Shown here piece by piece: positions 7,669-14,089 of a stretch of DNA of 15,353 nucleotides (position 1 is the first letter of the stretch; each line of letters opens with the position of its first letter). Below the pieces are notes generated by a model that worked only from the letters and a program-made list of their open reading frames with translations, made no database searches and was not told where the DNA came from. Made by a program: the position numbers and the translations under genes. Source of the stretch: JAHFHB01 sp964393875 (GTDB taxonomy: Bacteria; Omnitrophota; Omnitrophia; Omnitrophales; Aquincolibacteriaceae); contig CAYMUZ010000195.1 of the NCBI GenBank assembly GCA_964393875.1, positions 1-15,353 of the forward strand. The letters run 5' to 3'.

Positions 7669-7713
7669 CAAATCATGCCGCTACTGCAAAACTGGTCGGG
7701 GCGGCAGGATTTG
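7669..7713. repeat. Hairpin built from a tRNA 3'-end fragment and an inverted partial copy
   Basis: CAAATCATGCCGC at 7669-7681 is the inverted complement of GCGGCAGGATTTG at 7701-7713, with 12 of 13 bases matching. The 19-nt loop includes the complement of the tRNA end CCGACCA. The right arm is the copy of the tRNA-Pro T-arm and acceptor strand. Confidence 0.75.
7693..7713 (-). repeat. Extra copy of the tRNA-Pro 3' end, with encoded CCA
   Basis: TCGGGGCGGCAGGATTTG at 7696-7713 is identical over 18 nt to 7880-7897, the 3' end of the tRNA-Pro gene, and lies 184 bp away in the same orientation. On the minus strand the copy reads CAAATCCTGCCGCCCCGA followed directly by CCA (complement at 7693-7695). 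The intact tRNA gene is followed by TAA instead. The rest of a tRNA cloverleaf is absent, so this is a 3' fragment and not a second tRNA. Confidence 0.9.
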
Positions 7714-7828
7714 GCCACTACGGCTCGCGGAGCTCCCCTGCGTCGCCTCACCTCACGCCCTAGCGCGCGGTCTTCGACGAACGCGCTTTCCCTCCTAGCC
7801 GTCGGCGGGCGTGTCCTTCAAATCCTGC
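7704..7828. mobile_element. Possible small GC-rich element bounded by tRNA-derived inverted ends
   Basis: A block of about 104 bp (7713-7816), roughly 72% G+C by my count, is set in A+T-rich intergenic DNA. It is bounded by GCAGGATTTGG at 7704-7714 and its inverted counterpart TTCAAATCCTGC at 7817-7828. Internal complementary arms (AGCGCG...CGCGCT, GCTC CGC GAGC on the minus strand) suggest a folded RNA or DNA. An open frame runs through it on the plus strand, but it has no recognisable protein character. No transposase is present; mobility is inference from the boundaries and composition. Confidence 0.4.
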
Positions 7829-7840
7829 TGGACTCAGAAT

Positions 7841-7877
7841 AACCCATCAACTGGGGAAATTCCCCAGTTGATGGGTT
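7841..7877 (-). terminator. 18-bp inverted repeat just downstream of tRNA-Pro
   Basis: AACCCATCAACTGGGGAA at 7841-7858 is followed after one base by its exact reverse complement at 7860-7877. It begins only 3 nt beyond the tRNA 3' end and could fold into a long hairpin stopping the tRNA transcript. The following bases on the minus strand (ATTCTGAG) make only a weak U-tract, so it may be a processing or terminator hairpin, or part of the repeat element around it. It is enclosed by a second inverted pair, TTCAAATCCTGC (7817-7828) and GCAGGATTTGAA (7888-7899, inside the tRNA). Confidence 0.6.
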
Positions 7878-7879
7878 TA

Positions 7880-7954
7880 TCGGGGCGGCAGGATTTGAAC
7901 CTGCGGCATCCTGCTCCCAAAGCAGGCGCTCTAGCCAGGCTGAGCCACGCCCCG
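7880..7954 (-). tRNA. tRNA-Pro (anticodon UGG)
   Basis: The minus strand folds as a full cloverleaf. The acceptor pairs CGGGGCG with CGCCCCG and has discriminator A. The D-stem is GCTC/GAGC, the anticodon stem CCTGC/GCAGG with loop TTTGGGA (anticodon TGG), and the T-stem GCAGG/CCTGC with loop TTCAAAT. The first pair is C1-G72, as usual for bacterial tRNA-Pro. The 3' CCA is not encoded. The anticodon and T stems carry the same CCTGC/GCAGG sequence. The gene stands alone between rodA and tatA. Confidence 0.97.
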
Positions 7955-8015
7955 ATGAAATCATCGTCCCGAGGGCCGTTAGGCTCGAGGGACTTCATTT
8001 TTCTGGCTAAAAGAG

Positions 8016-8044
8016 ATAGTACCTGCGCGTAAGTGCAGGTGCAA
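8016..8044 (-). promoter_or_regulatory. Likely sigma-70 promoter for tRNA-Pro
   Basis: The minus strand has TTGCAC (8044-8039), a 17-bp spacer and TACTAT (8021-8016). Transcription would start near 8010, about 55 nt before the mature tRNA. The spacer contains an inverted repeat (ACCTGC/GCAGGT at 8021-8040). The elements lie just after the rodA stop. The 7955-8015 leader also contains imperfect GC-rich complementary segments. Confidence 0.5.
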
Positions 8045-8062
8045 GTTTTTTATCAGACGGTC

Positions 8063-9145
8063 TTAAAAAATAGAACGTTCCTTATGGATGCTTAACACCA
8101 TCCCTAATCCAAAGGCCGTCGACACCAGTGACGATCCGCCGTAACTAAAAAGCGGCAGAGTAATTCCGGTGATCGGCATCAGCCCAAAGCTCATGCCGAT
8201 ATTGATGAATACCTGCGCGAAAAGCAGGCTCAAAAGCCCAAGCGCCAGCAGTTTAGCTTTCATATCGGTGGTGTGCTCCAAAATTTTTAAGATGGTCTGA
8301 AAGAGAAGCCCGTACAGAAATAAAAGAGCTATGGCACCTACAAACCCCATCTCCTCCCCAAAAACACAAAAAATAAAATCGGTATGATGCTCAGGCACAA
8401 ACTTGAGCTGTGTCTGTGTGCCGGCCAAAAAACCCTTCCCCAACAATCCGCCTGAGCCTACCGCAATTTTTGACTGAATGGCTGTGTAGCCGGCGCCCAG
8501 AGGATCTCGATCTGGATTTAAAAACACGAGAAGCCGGCTCTTTTGATAATCCTTCAGACCCGCCCACAAAAGCGGTGTCGCAAGTGCAGCACTCACGATG
8601 CTCATGATAAAATAGCGGTACGGCAGACCCCAGAAGAAGAACATAAAGAAAGTCATGGTCGCCAAAACCAGCGCTGTTCCCAAATCAGGCTGTTTTAAAA
8701 TCAGCAAAAGCGGCACTCCCACCACGGCCATGGCTCCAAACAACGTCTTTGCTTTATTCTCCCAAATCGGCTGACCGCCCAAGAAGTCTGCCAAAACAAG
8801 AAGCACCGACAGTTTGGCAAACTCTGAAGGCTGCAGTGCCAAAGGCCCCAGTTCAATCCAGCGCTGAGCGCCAAGCCTGGCATGTCCCCGTACGAGGACA
8901 AACAGAAGCATCAAAATCGTGATGCCATAAAAAATACGCGCAAATCCGAGAAAGGTACGGTACCCCATCGAAAAACCTGCTGCAAAAAAGAAGAGGGCCA
9001 CGACAATCCAAAAAAGCTGGCGAACCTCATAATGGGCGGGATCATAATGCGACGCGCTGTAGACAAACAACAGCCCTGCCATTAAGAGGCCCGCAAAGGA
9101 CAGGACGAAGGGCCAATAGGTGTCTTTATGCCAGGGTCGTGCCAT
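8063..9145 (-). CDS. rodA: Rod-shape peptidoglycan polymerase RodA (SEDS family)
   Basis: This 360-residue multi-spanning membrane protein of the FtsW/RodA/SpoVE family polymerises lipid II glycan strands together with the PBP2 encoded just upstream. It shows family motifs: GARRW-like LGAQRWIELGPLALQPSEFAK (91-111), KQPDLGTA (151-158), NPDRDPLGAGYTAIQSKIAVGSGGLLGKG (210-238), PEHHTDFIF (251-259) with Asp256 at the position of the SEDS catalytic aspartate, and NIGMSFGLMPITGITLP through FSYGGSS (315-339). About ten hydrophobic segments are present. Length is normal for RodA (about 360-380). It starts with ATG at 9145, overlapping the end of mrdA by 20 bp without a clear ribosome-binding site, so it probably relies on translational coupling. 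It is the last gene of the mre operon. Placement with mreBCD and mrdA favours RodA over FtsW. Confidence 0.96.
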   Translation of the reverse strand: MARPWHKDTYWPFVLSFAGLLMAGLLFVYSASHYDPAHYEVRQLFWIVVALFFFAAGFSMGYRTFLGFARIFYGITILMLLFVLVRGHARLGAQRWIELGPLALQPSEFAKLSVLLVLADFLGGQPIWENKAKTLFGAMAVVGVPLLLILKQPDLGTALVLATMTFFMFFFWGLPYRYFIMSIVSAALATPLLWAGLKDYQKSRLLVFLNPDRDPLGAGYTAIQSKIAVGSGGLLGKGFLAGTQTQLKFVPEHHTDFIFCVFGEEMGFVGAIALLFLYGLLFQTILKILEHTTDMKAKLLALGLLSLLFAQVFINIGMSFGLMPITGITLPLFSYGGSSLVSTAFGLGMVLSIHKERSIF

Positions 9146-10844
9146 ACGTAGAATGCCAGAGTTTAATCATGTCGTTGACAATTTTAGCCGCCGTAATGCC
9201 GCCTGGCCCCCCATTTTCAACAAAGGCCACAAACGCAATCTTTGGATTTTCATAAGGAAAGAATCCGGTCATCCAGCTGTGAGCCTGATTCGGAGGGACT
9301 TGCGCAGTTCCCGTTTTAGCGGCCATTTTGTCAAAATTCACCCGTGCAAATTGCCCTGTTCCCCGGTCCGATTGCACCACATTGAGCATGGCTTTTTGAA
9401 TTACCTTGATGTTCGCCTCACTCACCGCCACGCGTTTTACTTTCTCAGGCTCGCCGCCGGCTCCTGAACCCAGCACAAGCCGGGGCTCGACCATCAGCCC
9501 ATTCTTGGCGATGATCGCCGAAAGCTTCAAAATTTGGAGCGGTGATGTCAGCAAATAACTCTGCCCAATGGCAAAACTCAAAGTATCACCGGCATACCAG
9601 GCTTCGCTGACATGCTGCTGTCTCCAGATTTTATCAGGCACAATACCCGGGGTCATGTCGGTCACCTCAAGCTGCAAGACCTCCCCCAGCCCAAAGGCTC
9701 GCGCATAGTGCGCAATCTCGTCTGCGGAAAGACGATTCCCAAGCTGATAAAAATAAACGTTACAGGATCGCTCAATGGCTTCATAAAGATTCAGAGATCC
9801 ATGGCCCTCTTTATCCCAGCAGTGGAATTTACGATTCCCTAATTTAAAATAGCCTTGGCAAAAAAATCTTGTCTCAGGCGTGATCTTACCTGTTTCGAGA
9901 CCGGCTATTGCAGTCACCAGTTTAAAAACGGAACCCGGTGGATAGGCAGAACCAGTGCCGCGGTCTAGCATGGGCGAGCTTTTATCGCGCAGAATGTCGA
10001 TTCTTTCCTGACTACGTCCCGGCGAAACAAAAATGTTGGGGTCATACGCCGGAGAACTGGCCAGCGCCAACAATCCCTCGGAATCAAGGTCAAGCACCGC
10101 CACGGAGGCCCGTTTTCCAACAAGCATGGCCTCTATTTTCTGCTGAAACTCAAGATCGAGTGTCAGGGTGATATCTTCACCCGGCGCCGCTTTTTTTTCA
10201 GAAAGGATACGCACAAAATTCCCCTTGGCATCGACTTCTACCTGCCGTCCCCCTCGCCAGCCACGCAAAGGATCATCATAAATTTTTTCAATACCAGCAC
10301 GGCCAACCAACGAGTGCATCCCAAAGCGCTCCTGAGAAAATTTTATATATTCACGCTTGTTTATTTTTCCGATATAGCCAATCAAATGAGAGGCTGTCGT
10401 GCGGTAGGGATAATAGCGGACACCGTCCACCTGGATAAAAACGCCCGGCAAAACCGGCTTTAACTCTTCCAGCTCAAAAACTTTTTCGCGCGGAATATCT
10501 GATTTAATCAGCGCCGGCGAAAAGGAATATTCGCGGGGCGCGCTCATGCGCTTGCGGATCTCCGCTTCGGGGATATTCAAGGTTTTTGCAAGAATCGCAA
10601 AAACGGGTGGCGTGACATCTTCGGGAGTCGCGGCAACATCGTAGGAAATGCGGTTCGTCGCCAAAAGTCGCTGAGCCCGGTCAAACACCTTTCCCCTCAG
10701 CGCCTCCATGGGAATCAAACGAATCCGGTTCTGTTCGCTCAAAATGCGGTAAGACGGCCCCTGCAATACCTGCACACGAAAAAGGCCGAGGCCAAGCGCG
10801 GTTAACCCACCATAAATCAAAATACGCACGAGGCGAAGTCTCAT
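9126..10844 (-). CDS. mrdA: Penicillin-binding protein 2, elongasome transpeptidase
   Basis: This 572-residue class B PBP crosslinks peptidoglycan during elongation and activates RodA. It has an N-terminal transmembrane anchor (about 7-26, ILIYGGLTALGLGLFRVQV) and a pedestal/dimerisation region (about 45-210) with RGKVFDRAQRLLATN, PYRTTASHLIGYIGK and GRAGIEKIYDDPLRG. The transpeptidase domain (about 225-565) has the three active-site motifs: S305-x-x-K308 in PPGSVFK, S360-C-N362, and K510-T-G512 in AAKTGTAQ. All catalytic residues are present. It starts at ATG 10844 with an ATGA overlap on the mreD stop. Length is slightly below E. coli PBP2 (633). The gene order mreC-mreD-mrdA-rodA identifies it as PBP2 and not the divisome FtsI. 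Confidence 0.96.
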   Translation of the reverse strand: MRLRLVRILIYGGLTALGLGLFRVQVLQGPSYRILSEQNRIRLIPMEALRGKVFDRAQRLLATNRISYDVAATPEDVTPPVFAILAKTLNIPEAEIRKRMSAPREYSFSPALIKSDIPREKVFELEELKPVLPGVFIQVDGVRYYPYRTTASHLIGYIGKINKREYIKFSQERFGMHSLVGRAGIEKIYDDPLRGWRGGRQVEVDAKGNFVRILSEKKAAPGEDITLTLDLEFQQKIEAMLVGKRASVAVLDLDSEGLLALASSPAYDPNIFVSPGRSQERIDILRDKSSPMLDRGTGSAYPPGSVFKLVTAIAGLETGKITPETRFFCQGYFKLGNRKFHCWDKEGHGSLNLYEAIERSCNVYFYQLGNRLSADEIAHYARAFGLGEVLQLEVTDMTPGIVPDKIWRQQHVSEAWYAGDTLSFAIGQSYLLTSPLQILKLSAIIAKNGLMVEPRLVLGSGAGGEPEKVKRVAVSEANIKVIQKAMLNVVQSDRGTGQFARVNFDKMAAKTGTAQVPPNQAHSWMTGFFPYENPKIAFVAFVENGGPGGITAAKIVNDMIKLWHSTYGTTLA

Positions 10845-11365
10845 AAATGGCCAAAAAGCTCCAGCTGTCGCAGCATGCGATGATTTTTAAACCAGTGCGC
10901 TGCCAAATAGAAAACAAGCGGCACAAACAGCGCCGAATACAATGCACTCCCGAAAAGGGCTGTAAAAATCCACGCCCTGCCTGGAATTTCACAACCAAGA
11001 AAAGCACAGTAAATCAGGTGCAGCAAACGCACAGCCACTACAAAAAAAAATGCAATGGCGATACGAAAAATTAAAAAGACATGCTCTATTTTTTGGATAA
11101 TTAAGATCAGCAAAAAAGCGCCAAGCACAAGTGTGCTGAATTCAACGCCCAGCGGAGCCGAGCCGGCAAATTCACGAAAAATGCCCGCCCAAACCGCGGT
11201 GACAAGAACAGCCTCAAAATTCCATTCGAGAGCGGCATAAACCACGGCTAAATAAACGACGGCCGGCTGTGCACCTGCAACTTTCAGGGACGGCGCAACC
11301 GCGAGTTCAAAGACCGTCGACAAAAATAAAAAAATCAGGAGTCGGAGGGTTGTGAATCTAAGCAT
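10841..11365 (-). CDS. mreD: Rod-shape determining protein MreD
   Basis: This 174-residue, very hydrophobic protein has five or six predicted membrane segments (RLLIFLFLSTVFELAVA, VVYLAVVYAALEW, LVLGAFLLILII, IAIAFFFVVAVRLLHLIY, LYSALFVPLVFYLAA). MreD proteins are poorly conserved in sequence and are recognised by size, hydrophobicity and position between mreC and mrdA, all satisfied here. It is the inner-membrane component of the elongasome that modulates MreC. ATG at 11365 has GAGGAAG close upstream. The gene overlaps mreC by 31 bp and mrdA by 4 bp. Confidence 0.88.
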   Translation of the reverse strand: MLRFTTLRLLIFLFLSTVFELAVAPSLKVAGAQPAVVYLAVVYAALEWNFEAVLVTAVWAGIFREFAGSAPLGVEFSTLVLGAFLLILIIQKIEHVFLIFRIAIAFFFVVAVRLLHLIYCAFLGCEIPGRAWIFTALFGSALYSALFVPLVFYLAAHWFKNHRMLRQLELFGHL

Positions 11366-12144
11366 AAGACTTCCTCAAGCCGGTTCAGGGCAGCAAAGGG
11401 ATTGACCACAGCGACTAGATGCAGGCCATCGGGCGAGGTCGTCAGGGATTCTACTTTTCCAATCGGAATTCCTTTGGGCGTGCGCTGCATCACGCCCAGC
11501 GTGAGCACCGTTTCGCCCAGACCAACGCGGCTCTCCGGCTCGAGGTAATCAAAGCTGAGTGCATTGGACCCATCGCCAGAAACCACTCCCTGCCCACGGC
11601 TTTCTGAGGCAAAGGCGCTAACACGCGACTCCGGATCCGTCAACACCATCACACGGGCTGTCTCCGCCCCAACCTCAAAAATGCGGCCGGCAAGCCCCTC
11701 CGCAGAAACTACGGCCATATCCTTACGAACACCTCCGTGCGATCCACGATCGATAATGGCAACACGGCGCCAAGGAGAAATGTCCCACCCAATGACCCTT
11801 GCAGCAACGCTATGAGGAGCCTGCTTCTCTTTAAAATCAAGAAGCCTGTTCAACCGTGCATTTTCACGGCGAAGTTCCTCATCCTCTTTCACTTTGCGCC
11901 TGAGAACAACCAGTTCAGATTCATCCTGAGCCTGCATCTGAAACGTACGCCAAAAATGGACGGCCGTGTCGTGAGCCCGCAATCCGGAGGAGGTCAATGA
12001 GTCAGCCGCTGAAAGAAAGGGCTTGAGAGCTAGGCCGCCGACATTTCGAACAATCGGCGCAACGCGGGAATTCCAATTGAAAAGGATGAGCGGAAGGAGC
12101 GCCAGCGCGACCACTGAATAGAGCAATTTCAAGCGCATAGGCAC
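11335..12144 (-). CDS. mreC: Rod-shape determining protein MreC
   Basis: This 269-residue periplasmic scaffold protein has an N-terminal membrane helix (LLYSVVALALLPLILF), then a coiled coil at about 70-108 (ESELVVLRRKVKEDEELRRENARLNRLLDFKE). Paired beta domains follow, typical of MreC: VAARVIGWDISPWRRVAIIDRG, GVRKDMAVVSAEGLAGRI, VMVLTDPESRVSAFASES, GQGVVSGD, GETVLTLG and PKGIPIGKV. It links cytoplasmic MreB with the PBP2/RodA pair. The start is GTG at 12144 with GAGGGG about 12 nt upstream; ATG at 12138 (MRLKLLYS) is an equally reasonable start. It lies 46 bp after the mreB stop, within the same operon. Confidence 0.95.
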   Translation of the reverse strand: MPMRLKLLYSVVALALLPLILFNWNSRVAPIVRNVGGLALKPFLSAADSLTSSGLRAHDTAVHFWRTFQMQAQDESELVVLRRKVKEDEELRRENARLNRLLDFKEKQAPHSVAARVIGWDISPWRRVAIIDRGSHGGVRKDMAVVSAEGLAGRIFEVGAETARVMVLTDPESRVSAFASESRGQGVVSGDGSNALSFDYLEPESRVGLGETVLTLGVMQRTPKGIPIGKVESLTTSPDGLHLVAVVNPFAALNRLEEVLCLDSQPSDS

Positions 12145-12190
12145 TTAAGCTCTGGCCCCTCAAGTGAGACCAGCTTTGGATCTATAGGCA

Positions 12191-13255
12191 CTAGGTAGAT
12201 GCCAGATACTCTTTTGTCTGATTGGTATTGAGCGAAAGCTTCTTGAGAAGTTGAAAGTCGTTCAGATAACGGCCCGTTCCAAGCGCAATGGCAGTCAGAG
12301 GATCATCCGCAATATGCACCGGCAATCCCGTTTCTTCACTGACAAGCTTATCGAGCCCACGCAACAGAGCGCCCCCGCCAGCCAGAATCAATCCACGATC
12401 AATCAAGTCCGCTGAAAGTTCGGGCGGCGTTCGCTCTAGAGCGATCCGAACCGCTTCCAAAATCGTAGAAATAGGTTCTGCAAGTGCTTCGCGAATTTCT
12501 TCGCTCGTAACGGTCACAGTTTTGGGAAGACCGGCAAGAATATCGCGCCCTTTCACCTCAAGCGTCATTTCTTCTTCAAGTGGATATGCCGAACCGATGC
12601 GTATCTTGATCTCTTCCGCGGTACGTTCACCAATCATCAAATTGTAGGTCTTTTTCAGATGGGTGATAATAGCTTCGTCAAATTCATCGCCGCCAATACG
12701 AATGCTTTTGGCAAAAACAATTCCAGAAAGTGAGATCACGGCAATTTCAGTCGTGCCGCCGCCAATGTCAATAATCATATTGCCGGCGGGCTCATGAATC
12801 GGCAAGCCGACTCCGATAGCCGCTGCGATGGGCTCTTCAACAAGGTAAACCGGGCTTCGTGCCCCTGCCCGCTCCGCCGAGTCTTTAACAGCGCGTTTTT
12901 CAACTTCGGTAATTCCACTAGGAACGGCTATCACCACCCGCGGGCTGATGATTCTGTTTTTGCGGTGCACTTTGCGGATAAAATAACGCAGCATGGCTTC
13001 GGTGATGTCAAAATCAGCAATCACGCCGTCTTTCATAGGACGAACGGCAATGATATTGCCGGGTGTACGGCCCAGCATGCGCTTGGCTTCTTCCCCAACC
13101 GCCAGCACCTGGTGTGTCGCACGGTCAATAGCAACCACCGAGGGCTCGCACAGTACGACTCCCTGTCCGCGCACATACACAAGGGTATTGGCGGTGCCTA
13201 AGTCGATTCCGATATCGTTAGAAAACAGATCGAGAAGTTTATTGAAAAAAATCAT
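12191..13255 (-). CDS. mreB: Actin-like rod-shape protein MreB
   Basis: This 354-residue bacterial actin forms membrane-bound filaments that guide lateral wall synthesis. The ATPase fold shows phosphate-1 NDIGIDLGTANTLVYV, EPSVVAID, IPSG-like AVPSGITEVEKRAVKDSAERAGA, VEEPIAAAIGVGLP, phosphate-2 IIDIGGGTTEIAVISL, SIRIGGDEFDEAI, and the adenosine motif LAGGGALLRGLD. The N-terminal MIFFNKLLDLFS is a probable membrane-binding amphipathic helix, as in other MreB proteins. I chose ATG at 13255 because it gives this standard N-terminus; an in-frame GTG at 13264 would add three residues. No strong Shine-Dalgarno is visible before either. It is the first gene of mreB-mreC-mreD-mrdA-rodA and sits directly behind a consensus promoter. 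Confidence 0.98.
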   Translation of the reverse strand: MIFFNKLLDLFSNDIGIDLGTANTLVYVRGQGVVLCEPSVVAIDRATHQVLAVGEEAKRMLGRTPGNIIAVRPMKDGVIADFDITEAMLRYFIRKVHRKNRIISPRVVIAVPSGITEVEKRAVKDSAERAGARSPVYLVEEPIAAAIGVGLPIHEPAGNMIIDIGGGTTEIAVISLSGIVFAKSIRIGGDEFDEAIITHLKKTYNLMIGERTAEEIKIRIGSAYPLEEEMTLEVKGRDILAGLPKTVTVTSEEIREALAEPISTILEAVRIALERTPPELSADLIDRGLILAGGGALLRGLDKLVSEETGLPVHIADDPLTAIALGTGRYLNDFQLLKKLSLNTNQTKEYLAST

Positions 13256-13304
13256 TAGCAACACAAGCTATGTTTGAGGATGAAGGAAGTTTAAGAGAGC
13301 ACGA

Positions 13305-13333
13305 AGTATAGCGGAAGACCCTGAGGCTGTCAA
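13305..13333 (-). promoter_or_regulatory. Consensus sigma-70 promoter of the mre operon
   Basis: The minus strand shows TTGACA (13333-13328), exactly 17 bp, then TATACT (13310-13305). The predicted transcription start is near 13298, giving a leader of about 43 nt to the mreB ATG at 13255. It lies in the 114-bp gap after pgeF, the only sizeable break between the two gene groups. I see no convincing terminator for pgeF in this gap. Confidence 0.85.
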
Positions 13334-13369
13334 TAAATTCGAAGCACTTTCAAATGCACTTTTAGCAGT

Positions 13370-14071
13370 TCAGACACGCGCAATCGCTGAGAGAATTCTT
13401 TCAGAAGTTGTGCGCTCGGCGCGGTAGGAAAAAAACAGATCACTGCGGCAGGAAGTGCAGACGCCTGAGTCAAAAATCATTGCCGGCTGAACCCCTTCAC
13501 GGATAAAAATCTGTCGGGCTTCTTCCGCCAAATCAATCGTCCCTTTCGCCGCATTCTCTCGGCCGGCAGAGCGGTAGGTTTTTTGGAAATAGGCCTGAAA
13601 CTCGCTTCCCACTTCATAACAACAAGCCCGGATGCCCGGCCCCACGGCCGTTCTGAGCCTGTCGGGCAAAATACCGAAGTCGCGGCGCAAAACGCCCAGC
13701 GCCTCTTCGATAATGCCGGCTTTGAGCCCTCGCCATCCCGCATGGACAACGCCCACGACTGAACCCGCCCCCCCTTCAAAAAAAAGAGGCAGGCAATCTG
13801 CCGTCAAAATGCCCAGTACAAGCCCTCGTTCAGCGGTGAAGAGGCCATCCGCTTCAACCTCCAAAGATGGCAGCTCACTGGCCTTGACACTCAAGACACG
13901 GTTACCATGAACCTGCCGCACACGCACGCATGCACCGGCTAAAAATCCTGCCTGCTGCAAAAAAACGTCTGTGCGGCTACGCGGAAATTCGCGCCCGGAA
14001 TACGCGGCCTTCACAGCCGGAGTGAAAACACCCCATGGGTAGACACCTGTCTGCGCGCCCCTTAAGTTCAT
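13370..14071 (-). CDS. pgeF: Peptidoglycan editing factor PgeF (YfiH/multicopper laccase-like family)
   Basis: This 233-residue protein has all hallmarks of the DUF152/YfiH family: QVHGNRV with His55, TADCLPL with Cys93, GVVHAGWRG with His110, GPGIRACCYEVG (144-155), and DLFFSYRAERTTSERIL near the end. His55, Cys93 and His110 correspond to the family metal-site residues. In E. coli this protein removes wrongly incorporated serine from peptidoglycan precursors; older annotations call the family polyphenol oxidase or laccase. Length is normal (about 240). Start ATG at 14071 lies 18 nt after the stop of the glucoamylase-like gene, so the two are probably cotranscribed. The following gene is mreB, so the neighbourhood is about the cell wall. 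Confidence 0.93.
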   Translation of the reverse strand: MNLRGAQTGVYPWGVFTPAVKAAYSGREFPRSRTDVFLQQAGFLAGACVRVRQVHGNRVLSVKASELPSLEVEADGLFTAERGLVLGILTADCLPLFFEGGAGSVVGVVHAGWRGLKAGIIEEALGVLRRDFGILPDRLRTAVGPGIRACCYEVGSEFQAYFQKTYRSAGRENAAKGTIDLAEEARQIFIREGVQPAMIFDSGVCTSCRSDLFFSYRAERTTSERILSAIARV

Positions 14072-14089
14072 CGGGGGAAAGACCTAGCC

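Noticed and set aside
7651..7842. Plus-strand open frame of 63 codons across the GC-rich block
   Set aside because: Its middle (SGRQDL) comes from the tRNA 3'-end copy and the rest reflects GC-rich DNA with few stops. There is no ribosome-binding site and no recognisable protein pattern.
7811..8032. Plus-strand open frame of 73 codons containing SGRQDLNLRHPAPKAGALARLSHAP
   Set aside because: It is the translation of the complement of the tRNA-Pro gene, a familiar spurious ORF. It has no gene-like properties outside the tRNA.
12794..13201. 135-codon plus-strand open frame opposite mreB
   Set aside because: It is a shadow of strongly conserved mreB coding sequence, with no family resemblance and no supporting signals.
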